Shown piece after piece: positions 22,983-35,900 of a stretch of DNA of 64,000 bases (positions are counted from its first letter, which is position 1; every line of letters starts with the position of its first letter). The position numbers were made by a program, and so were the translations under genes. The notes under the pieces are model-generated. The model was not told where the DNA came from. It worked only from the letters and a program-made list of their open reading frames with translations, and did no database searches. This stretch comes from Parelaphostrongylus tenuis (Eukaryota > Nematoda > Chromadorea > Rhabditida > Metastrongylidae), in assembly GCA_019055375.1 (NCBI GenBank), contig JAHQIW010000218.1:62001-126000 (forward strand), given 5' to 3'.

Positions 22983-23449
22983 GTTGATAGCGTGTAGGCA
23001 GGAAAATGAACGAGTTCTCGTCAGGATGGCCGACCTCACAGACGATGGTGATAACCGCCGTTCTTAGCTGTCCGTCCAGTGCACTGTCGTTGAATACCGG
23101 TTCTTTCGGCGCATCCGTCATTGTCGGTTGTGTCGATTCAAGAAATCAATTCACTGGATAAACGTTGGCGAACTTAGTGATGTCGTCGATGTCGATGTGG
23201 ACGATATAAATGACAGAGAACATGTTTAGGCAATGAATGGTCATCAGTAACTTTTGAGTGAATCAACGATTGAGCGATAAAGAATATAGCTGTCGACGTT
23301 GATCAATCCTGATGGATGTGCCTTACATTAGATGCCATCTAGAATCGTCTCAGGTGATTGAATGCATAGCTATCGTATACAATGAATCGTGATGACGTAC
23401 TGATGTGTCAATTCATTGTTGCTACGCTACCAGACAAGTCTCGTAGCAA
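22983..23449. promoter_or_regulatory. Region upstream of the PAN/SOD-like gene
   Basis: Immediately 5' (minus-strand sense) of the signal-peptide exon. An open frame beginning MTDAPKEPVFND runs from 23121 into the exon in a different frame. It has no homology support and may be 5' UTR. No TATA box or other defined promoter element was recognised. Confidence 0.3.
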
Positions 23450-23560
23450 TCTGCTGACCCTGAGAAGATGGTTCGATGAGCCCGACGCACGGAATCGAAC
23501 CAACAACCACGTTTGCATGTAGGGTACCTCCAACCACTGCGCTTTTGCTCAGAAGTTCAA
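23450..23560 (-). repeat. tRNA-derived SINE head, family S3
   Basis: The reverse strand shows GCGCAGTGGTTGGAGGTACC (A box) and GGTTCGATTCCGTGCG (B box). The non-tRNA body has diverged or is missing. Confidence 0.6.
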
Positions 23561-23799
23561 TGTTATGAATTCAGTCTCGTTCTTCATCTTCGTAATTCTG
23601 TTTTCATTGCTGTTGCCGGATGTCCGTTTATTTTAAAAGCCGTAAACACGACCCATATTCACTTTGAGTGCGCATCTATGGTACTCGAAAAATCATTGAG
23701 TAATACTGGCTGGTTTCATCTACGTTCATTTGTCACACACTATTGTTGTGCTTTGAAATCCAGTCACAATGTTTTTTGAACCATGAATATGGTCTGCTA

Positions 23800-24215
23800 T
23801 GGGTACTTATACAGTGCAGTACACGTGTTACAGCCTCGCTCAGATTTCAATATGCCTGACATTTATTCTTAAGCCATACATGGTTTGGGGAATGGTCTCG
23901 AGAAACAGTAAAAACGAAAGCTATGATATTTCATGATTACCAGCCAAGAGCAATCGAGCGTACAACACTGCCCGTTCGGTGATTTTATCACTTATCGACG
24001 CGTGTAAAACGTTTGCCGTCGATTTCTCTATGTACGGGGTGGGTCCCGAGAAACTGACTGAACGAAAAGGCAACGTGCAACTGACGACGCTGCAAGGCCG
24101 AAAGGCCGCAACAAGTGTACTGCATTGTATAAATGCCCATAACAGACCTCATGCATGGCTAAAAATAATTATCACGCATATTGATATTTGAGCGTGGTCT
24201 CAAGAAACACTCGAA
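23800..24215. repeat. Family D repeat, decayed hammerhead blocks
   Basis: The left part carries an inverted remnant (GTACACGTGTTACAGCCTCG). The right part carries CTGACGA at 24081, a GGCC-rich stem II region with a local duplication of AAGGCCGAAAGGCC, and the family tail ATGCCCATAACAGACCTCAT. The duplication disrupts the core, so cleavage is not expected. Confidence 0.5.
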
Positions 24216-24230
24216 ATGAAAGAAATCAAC

Positions 24231-25085
24231 GGTACTTGTATGTTGGGAGACGACAAGCTGCTCTCACTCACTGCACAAAAGCTTTTCAAAGGAGTGTCAG
24301 TAATCATTCGAAAGCTTAAATCTCTGGCTACAACGTTGCGCTGCTGGTTTTTCATAATACCCTTCTATAATACTGTAGCATACAGAATAAGATTTTTTTC
24401 ACACTCACCTTTCGCCTTCATTTTTATCATGCGTATGCTGCAAGCACGAAAAGCATCTCAGCTTGTAGAGAATTTTGCGTTCTATCAGAATCTTCGTTTT
24501 CTATTTGAAATTTTTGTCGATGGGGTGAAAAAGCCCCCAATCGAATAGCAATATTTCAAAAACAACTGATTGCCCCGCCCCTGCTCCCGCTCGGTGAATT
24601 GGCCGGTATACAAAGTCACCGGAAAGGTTCACAGCTGAGGAAAATGTGAAGGGAGGCCACAGCGACGACTTGTTAGTGAGGTAATTGCCTGATATACCGC
24701 GTAGCTCGACAGCGATCTACCACACTATGCGTTAGATCGGCGGCAACTATTGTTATTTTACTGAGCATTTTTTTCACCGTATCGACAGAAACTCTAGATG
24801 GAAATGCATGATCCTGATAATTCGGAAGATTCTCTACACGCTGATTTGCTTTTTGTGCTTCCAGCGATTTATACTTGTGGTAAAACTGAAGGCCAAAGGA
24901 GAGTGAGAAACAAAATTTTATTTCGAATGCTACAAGGTTATGAAGAGGTATTCTGAAAAATCCGCAACGTAGAGTAGTAGGCAGGGATTTGAGCTCTCTT
25001 ATGATTACTAACACTCCTACGAAAAAGTTCCGCCCAGAAAATGAAATCGGCTAAAAGATTCATCGCCACCCAACATATGAGTACC
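24231..25085. mobile_element. Foldback MITE, family A (855 bp)
   Basis: Ends are GGTACTTGTATGTTGGG... and its inverse ...CCCAACATATGAGTACC, followed inward by the conserved arm (GGAGTGTCAGTAATCATTCG, CTGGCTACAACG) and, inverted, by the same arm at 24940-25030. Flanks AAATCAAC (24223-24230) and GAATCAAC (25086-25093) form an 8-bp target duplication with one mismatch. Almost the whole element is an imperfect palindrome. No transposase. Confidence 0.8.
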
Positions 25086-25093
25086 GAATCAAC

Positions 25094-25880
25094 TTATTAC
25101 ATCTATCTACATTTGTCAACTTGCACGAGATTGTCACGTAACTTTTAGTGGAGTAACATTTCGGCGATTTCGTCTTCTTCAGAGCTTCCTCAGAGTTGAT
25201 TGTTCTTAGCCGGATAGCTTGTATTCGTTTGTCCTTGCGGTATGGCTCTTCATGGTTTAACAATGTCAAATCTTTTAAACTGTAGAAGCGCTGTAACAGT
25301 GTAATCTCACTAGGTGGTGCGCTTTTCTACATGACTGCTATGCTTGATAGGAACTATTGACTAATAAGAGTTTGCTTCAACTCGACAATCATGCTGTAGT
25401 AGTCGGTATTAGAACAGTCAGTCAGCTTATTTGGATACTTGGACGGGCCGTCTTCATGAATTGTGCGGACCTCAGCACATTTTACATTTGTCTCTTTTTG
25501 CGATAGTTGGAACAATCACCACATAACGAAAATATGGCAACTTACTACGTTAACCTTCATCTAACCTCGCCCCGAATGATTACTACATTTTTCTAGATAT
25601 CAAGAAACCAACCTGCTACTTCTAATATCTCAGTGCTTACTCATTTGAATCACGGGAAGTAAACTACAAGTTTTCGCTAACACTATGATATCATCACAAC
25701 TGGTATTGACAAAACTCAGAAACAGTCTGCCAGAAACATGTCACTTGCACAGCCAAATAAGCTTAGAAAGACCAGTGTTTTTGTGGGGCGGATAGAGCAA
25801 TAGTGGGTGGTAAGCTAAGCTGTGCTTCGATCTCTTCACTCAACACTCTCTTGCAATCACTCACCTGAACACAATTAGGA
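25094..25880. other. Intergenic; one hammerhead-like motif
   Basis: No gene recognised. On the reverse strand near 25185 the sequence reads CTGAAGAAGACGAAATCGCC then GAAATG, a motif also seen near 14826, 51832, 51925 and 56920 (see findings). Confidence 0.35.
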
Positions 25881-25884
25881 TCGC

Positions 25885-25990
25885 CCTGGTCGGTGACCTC
25901 GAAGACCAGACTCGTCTCAACAAGTTCTACGACATTCACAATGAAGACGAAATCCTCAAACAAAAGCCGAAAAGCACGTGAATTGTAATG
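25885..25990 (+). pseudogene. Possible prefoldin subunit 4 pseudogene fragment
   Basis: Plus-strand codons give VTS then, after one missing base, EDQTRLNKFYDIHNEDEILK followed by QKPKST and a stop. The EDQxxxNKF.xLHN pattern resembles the N-terminus of nematode prefoldin subunit 4. A second shift before GAATTG would restore an EL pair. No other part of the gene is nearby, so this would be a short relic. The resemblance is weak and judged by eye. Confidence 0.3.
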
Positions 25991-25999
25991 GGGATCGCG

Positions 26000-26955
26000 T
26001 AAAAAATAAATAAGTAAACATTACAGTCCTGTGAACCTTGTGTCCGTGAAGCGATACGTCTAGGACTTGGATGAACATTAGTTAATCTTCTTGCGTAAGT
26101 TTAATAACTACTTTGACGTTCCTATTCCCACCCCCTGTTTCCAGATGTAATTCATCCCTCCACCATTAGCACACTCAGGTGCATGCCTATCATCTCGTCA
26201 GCTGTGCCATCAGATCCTGCGGTGGTGAGGGCATTGCCTTTGTAGATACAGATAGATACAGAACATCAAAAAACATCGGATAGAGCAAACTATTGTCCTG
26301 TCTACTCTAGGCTATCCATCTCTTTCATCCGTTATCACGCATTACCCCATTCGATCACCTCCCTCTGTATTATTGACTCATCCCATGAGATATGCTCGTT
26401 GAACAGCGGCCAAGCATGTTTGGTAGCTCATTACAGAAATTTCCGCTCAATACTGAGATCCACACATATGGAATCAGCGAAAAATACAGCTTCTCTTATA
26501 AAAAAAAAAGTGTACTTAACGTATTGGTTTTGTGAATTTCCACTTGCCCTTTTGGTAATGTACCAGATAAGAAAACACGTAAATCACTATCATAGCTTTT
26601 CTCCACATAAACAACTAGCTGCGTTGACTGGTAACCACTATCATGTCTCTTTCAGAAACAGAGTGAACTTTATCTTTTTAATTTTACACTTCCTACGGTA
26701 GAAGAGAATTTGAACGACACCGAGAACAGTTTTTGACTTGAACGACGCTACACAAAGGCAGCCCATTATTTCTTGTCAAACAAACAGTTCATGAGAGCAG
26801 TGGCACAACATCGAAGAATTACATTAACCCCATAGACATTTATAAAGGTGTTTACATAATTATAAACCCATCGGAATAGTTTGTAACCTAAAACACTGTA
26901 TATCATCTCTCTATAGTATCCTATTGTCATCCCCTTCCTTACTTTCGGTTCACCA
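26000..26955. other. Intergenic between riok-3 and the prefoldin-like relic
   Basis: No gene, tRNA or transposon end recognised. The tandem GATAGATACAGATAGATACA near 26245 is a short simple duplication. The 3' end of riok-3 should lie here, but no clear polyadenylation signal was seen on the minus strand. Confidence 0.35.
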
Positions 26956-29900
26956 TCAGTTGTAGTCATGTGCAGGCGACTCGCCTCGTTCCTGTTTCTT
27001 TTCCAAATTATAGGCAGACCATTCAAAATCAGCTGGTTTCGACTTGTGGAATTGGAGTGCCTTATTATCCTCCGAATATCGTTCAACCTGGAAGAACCAT
27101 CCTGTAATGGTGTAAACTTCGTATATTTAGAAGCACATATGCAAATCTACAACGCTTCATCACTTCAAAAATGGCTCACTCGTGTACAATTTAGTTCTCC
27201 AAGAACAATGAAGAATTTCGCAGATAATTACTTCCAAAAATATCCACAGCTAACGGCTTTATACCAAAAATTATCGAGTAGACAGCTTGGATATAAACTT
27301 GACTGAGATGAAGAGTAACTGACCTGCACCAGAAGCGAACTTTCTTCGCTCATCGCCAAATCAGTTATCATATTGAATAGGGCTACGGGCGTGGGCAGAT
27401 CTGGTATGTCAAGACGTGCGAAGAACGCCAATACATTCTCAATATCCCTAAAAATATATAGGCCTTGCATACGATAGACAAAGACTGCCCACACAGTTTT
27501 CCATAGGTTACCAAGACCATTGTTGGGACTACAGCAAACGCTGCAAACAAAAGATAAACATGACATAATTCTTCCTCATGACATTCGGTGCCCTCCCCAA
27601 ACAGAGTCGTATACAAAATCTAAGAGTATTGTACATATGCCTCAGCTTACAGTTTACATTTATTCAGACGTTAGTCGGTACAATTCAGTCATGAGGAAAC
27701 AAATGAAAAACTGATCTCGTTCGCTGGAGAGGAACTTTTCATAGGAATGTTAGTAACCATTCGAAAGCTGAGATTTGAGGCTACAGCCCCACGTCGCTGG
27801 TTTTTCAAAACACGCTTTCATAACGCTGTGATCCCACACGAAACTAGCGCATATTTGTGGCCGCACAGAGCTTTTTCTTCGTACCGTTGGTACTCATCAG
27901 ATAGCGTGAAGCTTGCTGATGCCAATGCTGTGCTTATATCTTGGAAAAACCGTTTGTTTGCAACGCAGCAGGTAAAACAACTTGAATTCGATGTATGAGA
28001 ATGGACGATCTAAAACCGTTTCACGTTGCGGTAGGTGCGGCGCTCACGTGAATGTTGACGCAACGCTTCTTTAGACGTTCATAGGACCGTTCATTGGCCG
28101 CGGCAGCTAGCGCCCACGTGATTTACGCGGGACTTCGTTTCTCCCAAGTGGGAATTCGACTTATTACCAGTTGCGTTGCAGCTTATTTTACCTGCTACGT
28201 TTCAGAGAAGCGATCTTTTCAGGATTTAAACATGTCGCTGGAACCAAAATTGACTGTGCTATCGAATGATTACTAACAGTCTTAAGAAAGAGCTCTGTCT
28301 TGCGAGAAATATGCGTGTCTGAAACCAAGAACTCTCCTCCTGTAATAACGTTAGAAAAAAAGTCTTTTCGAAAAACCGGTGACGTGCTGTAGCCTCAAGT
28401 CTCAGCTTTCGCATGGTTGCTAACACTCCTATGAAAGTTCCTCTCCAGACAACGAAATCGGTTTTTCATTTGTCCCCTCATGACTGAAAAGAATCCGTTA
28501 GTCTTACTCAACTTCTCACCTTATCAAGTAATGAAGATTTCTTGGATGTGAAAGATCCATTGATTGCGATACATCGATCACATAAACCTAAAAACATAAG
28601 TACTCAAAACGAAGACTTTAGGTAACAGATCATAATAAGTAACCTTTCCTTCCGACAACAGCAAGTTGAATTCGCTCAAATCACCATGAACCAGCTTGCA
28701 ATTCTTGTACATACGGCACATGATCTTAAGAAAATTCATGAAAGAACACATTTTTCAGGTTATCAATGTGTAATGAATCTTCATCACGTTTATGACTCCC
28801 TCGAAAACACTATATATTCAAGAAAAATCAATGATCTGCATGAGCCATCTGCAGTGCATGTCAGTGTCTCCATGACTAATTTCAAATTTGACTAAACACC
28901 GATCAACACGCCAGCATGCTCATCATTAGCTGGTATAACATTTTCAGTGCATCATTTATTATACAACGACTGAGTTTTGGCACATTTCACTTTTCCTATA
29001 CCACCTTTATTCTAGTCAGAAATACCATCCACATAGAGTTGACATTAAAAAGGGACTTCTTTTCTTTTTTTTTTTGAAACTAAGAATTTCCATTGCAGCT
29101 TTGATCATAGTAATCACAAATAGCTTTATGAGCGCACGTCCGTAAAACTGGTACCAGACCGGCCCCTGACTTCTCTAAGAGGATAAGCAGCACTGACTTG
29201 ATACATCGCTAGGCCACCACAAGTCATTGTAAACGCCCGATATGCATTCAGTTACGTCAAACGAAGCTAAAAATTGAAGACAAATGCACGGTGCATTTCC
29301 AAAAATTGATCAACGCCGAGAGTTTCCAGAGCTTTTTCAACCTCTCAAGACAATCAATCTATCACATTTAGTAAGTTTCCATAAAAACTTCTACAAAGGT
29401 CCTCCTCGGGAAAATCTTAGCTTAAAATTTGTCGATGGCAAACTTGGAGTAGGCAAGATTTCCAACGTAGAGCATCTTCACATCTAGAATTTAATAAAAT
29501 CGTTGGTCATGAGTTGATCTTTCAATATAGAGACGAACGCTTTGAACACCGGAATCGGTGCAGAGGTTATCGTCCGTAACTATTCATGTTGGACAGTGAT
29601 TTGTTTGCAAGAATCCACATCATGTTAAAGCCTGACATGGCGAGGAGAGCAACTACATTTTAATTGACGTCACGTGTGATATTCAACATTTACCCTCATC
29701 ACAAATGGTAATTAACGAGCCAGGTTCCTAGTTATCTTTGGACTCATGACGTGGTACAAAATCCAGCCCCATCAAGTCGAGCGGGACTCTTAGAGCCTGT
29801 CTCAGCTATTTAATGCTACGCAAGACTCCCTCGAGTTAGGGTAATGTTTTTTTCATTGCTTTCGGAAAGAGATGCCCATACGTTGGATTTGCGGAATTCA

Positions 29901-32900
29901 TTCAGCGTAGTGATAAAGCTTGATCGTTGGGAAGAAATGCCAAGCAACTTATGGATCAAGAGCTTCCACTGAAATGAGGGGTGAACGATATAATCCCCAT
30001 AGATAGCAAGCACACCCACATACAACTATATGGAGTCATACTTTACAACTGAGGATATATGGCTAATAAACGGCTCGACAGCTTTCTACAATTCAGTTTA
30101 TCTCAGTGCCAGGAGAGAAATCTTACTACAAAATGTGGTACCGAGCCTAGAGCTTTAGATAACAGAAACAACTGCCTACCACAAAGTGATAGATCTCTGG
30201 ACAAATGATTTTCATGGACAACGAAATAAACTGCACTAAAATGAGCAAACAAATAGAAGCCCGTAAAAACAAACTAACGTCTTGAACTTGGAGAAAAATC
30301 GCCCTTCTTTCCTCTATTGTCGAGAACTCCCAGTCGATGTTTTTCAAACGTGGAGCAGCCTCCCCGTTCTCTTCGATTAATGACATCAGCAATAAATGGC
30401 GCTTCAACTTGATAGGTGTTGGGCATGGCACTCCGCACTTTGTCATCCTTGAAAAAAAAACCGAAAAATCTTGTATTTTGAGGTCCGTCTGTTCGCGAAC
30501 TGAATATTTTCCGAGAAAGTTATTGATGAAAAATCTAAACACTTGGTCTTCCGTAATCTAAAAACCGTACCTTGAAAGGTTCATGAACTCTCGCTCTGCC
30601 CAAATCTTCATCACCTGACGAGGATTTTTGAATCGGAAGTCATCTTTCACGTATTCTGATCTTAATGGTGTGAATTCAACAACCTGAGTGTTGAAAATTC
30701 AATTGTAGATATACCTGTTTTTGAACTCAGTTAAGCTCATCTTATAAACCTTTATCGCAAATTTCTGCCCACTTTCATCACTGATGCCGTTCAAAACCGC
30801 ACTTTCCTTAATAAATAATTTAATTCAGAATAACATAATTCCATTGCTGAAAAAATTACAATCACACAAAACGTAATCTCTACGGAAAACAGCTTCAAAA
30901 ACTAGCCAAAAAATTTTACTCTGATGGGCTAAAGACGACATCTTCATACAAAAATTGCATACAGTTTTGTAGAACTTCCATGTAATTTCATGAGGTGTCT
31001 TTCATGTCACGAGCTTTCACTTCAGCCTTGTGAAAAACCACTCCATAGAGATTTGTATCACTTTAAAAAAGAAATTCTTCACACTTTTCCAGTCGCGATG
31101 ATCCCTTCAACTCGATCAAAAACACCTTGATTAATCCATTTGAACAAGTGGAGCCGAGCAACTGCGTCCATAGATATCTCGATTGTCGCTTTCTCCTCCT
31201 TAAAGGATTGACATCAACAACAAAGCACTTATAGATTAAGTAGGTCAAGAATAGATAGTACTCTTTCAATAGCTGAGAACTTGCCGACTAACCTTATCTT
31301 TTACTTTATGCCGTCTCTTCGCCTCTGTCTTCGAAAAGTTACGAAGTGAATTGAATACGCGACTGTTGAGTTGTTCATTGAGCATATCTCCAAAGGCCAA
31401 AGGAACTTTATCCTAAAACCTCCATTAAAACGTTACTAATGTAAAAAATCGGTAGTTAGTACTCTCATACCATCTTTCTAGATATCAATTGCCGCATATA
31501 GCTGCTTAAATAATCTACCTTTTTTATCAAAGAATTCACCACACAGAGAAAGAGCTGACTTACATTCATTGTCTTCTCAGCATTGCGTTTAGCGGAGATG
31601 TCTGCATCATGTTTCGTTAAGACATTTCCTTCAGCACTGCGAAATATGGCACCACTAGGCACTGGCACATTGTCCTATAACAGAAAAAAAGGCCCAATAT
31701 CAAAAAGAAAACCGACTAAATATTTGAATGACCCTACAGAATTCTTTTTTTTTTACTTAAGCGCTTTCACCGGTAGTATAATGTTATAGATAGCTGAGTT
31801 TATGTGCAAAATTTCGACGTCAGGCGGGAGTCGAACCCGCATTTCACCCTTTCCGGGAGCACGTGGTTAACTAACTGTACCACCGATGCCTCTTTTCTAC
31901 GTTACAACCCACCAAACTGCCAGCAACCTAAACGTCAACGGTCTAACCTGGCAATCCATATCGAAATTGATCTCAATTACGCTGACAGATATTGGATATG
32001 TGTGACCGACAAGAAGCGTAGAAAGAGTGGTGGCAAAACAGGCGCCGGATGCGTAACTGGTTAGGCACGTGCCCCGCAAAGGAAAAAATGCGAGTTCGAG
32101 TTCCGCCTGAGGTCAAAGTTCTGCACATCACTCAACATCATTGGGTGTTTTCGATCATAGAAATTGAAAATGGAAGAAATTCTACGGTAGAATATCAAAT
32201 ATACTGAGTACTGATGGATATTTTGAATACTACAACACTAGAAGACAACACTAATCGACTTCATTTCACTCTCTTGCGAACTTTGAATGAACGAATAATA
32301 TATTGCCCATGTTTAGACTATCCAAAACCTATTTGTGATTAACAAAGTCTCAAAGAAATCATGCGAAATCACCTCGGCATAGAGTAGATCCATCGCGGAT
32401 TCCCTCAGGTCGTCGTCGTCGCTTGACTGATCCGAGTCCTGGCTAGTCTTTGGATAATAACGGTCGGGTGTTACCGTTACTGTAGCTAAAGTACGTAAAT
32501 ATCATTCATATTGTGACGAAGAATAAGAAAATATTGAGTTGGCAAGAGATTTTTGGGGACATTTTCGTTTTTGCAGATCATTTTTTATGCATTTCAGTTT
32601 TTTTATACTACAATTTAGAGCAGCTTTCTACGGTTATTTGAAATATGATACATAGATACTTTAAGACGGAATTATCCCGAGATTAAAAACGATTGTTGAT
32701 GCTACACGAGTATCGTCTGGGCTCAAGTGCTACTCCGACTTTCCGCCGGATTAACGAGGCCTGGCGTTACGGAACAGTTGGAAGAACTGCAGTTTTCGAA
32801 CCATTGAGTACGAATGAGACGGATCTGTCGTTGACGATTCGCACACTGGCCGAGATTTTGAATGTAGTCAGACGCGGAGTCATTAAATTTCCGGGAAAAG

Positions 32901-35900
32901 TGGAAGTGACTGAAGTTGAAGGGGAATAATTCGATAAAGTACTCATTGGTTTTACTTGCCGAGAAAGTGGGATAAACTTGCATAGAAACGAAAAAGTCCG
33001 CGAAATTTCTGGCCCACCCGACCCACAAAATGGTCGAAAACATGTGCTATGGATGGAATGTGAAGGAATGTAAAATCAAGAATAACACGAATTCAAATAA
33101 GCAACTATAACAACTATTATTTCACAGCTCTTGCAGCAATGTTATGATGTTATAATCATGTATTCAAAGATGCTCAGTGATATGCAAAACTTTCGATCTC
33201 AGGCGTGATTTGAAAACTTGTTTCACCCACACCAAAGGTGCATGCTGCAACTGCAACCAAGGCCACCGCTCTGCTACCGCTTTCCCGTCGAGATAAAAAA
33301 TTTTTTAAATCGTTATGCATTAGATTTGTGAGGTTTATCACAGCATAGTTGAAACAGAACAGATATGTAGACAAGAGAAATGAAACGAAAAAAAAATGCA
33401 AGTACCAGGCGTTCCCTCTTTCGTTTTCTCTTTGCTCATGATCACAGAAAGCTCGTACTCACGATCGAATTGTCGTTGTAATGCTCTGGCCATTTCTTCG
33501 TCATTGTCGTAAACCTAAAACATCACCAATTTCGATATGATCAAGTTGAAGAAAGCAGAAGAAAAACGCAATATTCTCTCATAAAAAAAACATTTAGAGA
33601 GAATCCACGCGCAGAAGTAACTTGGAACAGAAGCGCCGGTAGAATAGCGGTTAGCATGCGCTTCGGGGAAGTGAAGACGCTGGTTCTACATTCAGCCGAA
33701 GTTTAGGCTTTTGCATACCACTCAACATTATTGGAAATATGAAAATTGTATTCATGACTTCGATAAAAGCAGAATAGCGGTAGCTTTCAGTGTCGAACTC
33801 GTCTAATCAACTATTTCAGCTTCGCAGGATTCATGTGAGAAGCAGAAACCACTCCAGTACTCTTTCCAGTCATCAGACTTTGAGCCTTCTTGTACGTTTC
33901 TCGTTTGTAATAACCTCCACAGCTTGGCAAACAAATTTGGCTGAGGGAGAAGGAAGGGGGTTTTTGTGTTATTATCAAGCACAGAGAAAACATCTGCTGA
34001 GCTGTCACTTGTCAACCGGCCTGTTTTGTATGACATACAGAGTAAATATAAAAAATACAGTAAGAAACCTTTGTGTGGAAAGATTAAATGAAAGACAATG
34101 AGTTGGTACCAAATCACATTTATCGATTTGACCACCTGGATTCGTGAATGAAGGGCAAACCACGTCGAGCCCCACATGCTGACTACTCAGTTTCGTTGAT
34201 GAGAACGAGCTCGTTAATGTCTGTGTGGGTGTAAGCACCGATAATATCTACCGGTACCGCTTGTTTCGAGTGTTTTCTTAAGACGACGCTCAAAATTAAA
34301 TATACCTCGTAATTTTTATTTGAGCCAACATGTCATGTGGTCTCTTATGCGCTCTTGTACAAAACGATACACGTGTTTCGGCCTTCCAGACTCGTCATTC
34401 GGGCGCACCCTGTACAAGAGCCCATGACAGGCCACATGACATGTTGGCTCAAATAAAAATCATGAGATATAATCTCTACCTATGTAGTCAGTATATGCGG
34501 CAATTGCGCCCCCTGCTTCAGGAATTCCATAATGAAGTTGATGTGATACAACTGGGAAGTCACATATCACATATACATCTTCCTTTCTGAGTGATTCATT
34601 CTCACGAAGATTCTCCAGCATGGACTCGAATCAGTCGGCTCTAAAGTAGACGAAACACGTCGAAACACCAACCGAGTTACTTCCTTTTTCCTAAAGACTT
34701 CGTGAAACTTGTTCAATCTACAAGAAGGATATAACTGATTACTGAGTCCAAAATTGAAAGAAAGTCGGTTATCAATATCTAAAATGAGATAATTTGCAAT
34801 CCATTTCCCCTTTTTTAGGCCCTGGATATTATACTACTCTTTCACTACGGCGTCCCGCCCAAACAACACACGCCTGTCGGATCATGAGGCAAATGAATCA
34901 TCTGTGTCACCTTCGGAGGGCGCATGTGACGCAGTGATTAGAGGTGCTACAACACGTGATCGATGGCTCAACGTCGCGTTCAAAGCTCACCAAGCCTCAG
35001 ATCTCCAAGATCAGTGAATTGGTACTAGACCTGTCTAAGAGGAAAGGTCTATTGAGTTGATACATCGTTGGGTCACCACGAGTAATTGTAAAAGCCATAT
35101 ATGCATTCAGTCACCTCTAACAATGTTGATGAAGTCGCAACTATGGCGCGCGCCTCAAGGGTTGATCAGCGCCAAAAGTATTCTATTCATTATTAGCCCT
35201 ACGAATGAAAAGGATAGCCGCTTCATAACTAGCAAAATAATTTCAAAATTGAAAAGAAAGCCCAATGAGCTGTTCATAGTAACAAGGTGATCGCTATTAG
35301 CAGTAGTACAAAAAGGCGGGTGGCGACTCAGTCCATATTGGTATCTTTCACTTGTACAACAGGAAAAATAATTGGTACACGCTTCAAAGACCCAATGACT
35401 GACGAAGTTGAGATCTTAGTGGCTGATTTCCACACTAACGGTGACTAAAGGTGTTTGTAGAACTTCATGAAAATATAGTGAAGGACGCTTCAAACCTTTC
35501 AGAGGTCTGGTATGGCATCTCTAATGGGGGACGCACTTCTCGATGATCTAGCACGCCTCATAAGTACCACATGCACTACGGCTCACCCTTACAAGTAATA
35601 GGGTTCTTTCTGATGAGGAAGGAACAAATGAAAAATCGATCTTATACACTGTAGAAGAACTTTTTTAGGAGTGTTAGCAACCACTGGAAAGCTGAGACTT
35701 TTGGCTACAGCCCCACGTCGCCAGTTTTTCAAAACACCCCTTTATATCACTATAACATTCAGAATTTAATCATGTTTCATGAAACCACGTGCTTTTTTCT
35801 CTTATCTCGCTCATATTTCGCTGGACAAAACTCTTTTCTTAAGGTGCTCATACTCATACTATAGCGCAAGCTTCAAAAAAGTCTAAAATGTGTTCACTCT

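Noticed and set aside
22762..23121. 119-residue minus-strand frame beginning MTDAPKEP
   Set aside because: It overlaps the signal-peptide exon in another frame, continues past a GT donor into intron, and has no recognisable domain. The alternative frame joins perfectly to the PAN exons.
25763..25963. Minus-strand exon FEDFVFIVNVVELVE... with GTGAGT donor
   Set aside because: Tried as a downstream exon of riok-3, but riok-3 already ends with a well matching C-terminal exon at 26956 and this frame matches nothing in RIO kinases.
30147..30542. Alternative minus-strand frame reading MPNTYQVEAPFIADVINRR
   Set aside because: Protein-like in appearance, but the frame giving KCGVPCPTPIKLKRHLLLM matches RIOK3 and keeps phase with both neighbours.
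33803..34177. 124-residue minus-strand frame in the riok-3 intron
   Set aside because: Two other frames overlap it, there is no domain or splice support, and it lies between a SINE and a family D repeat.
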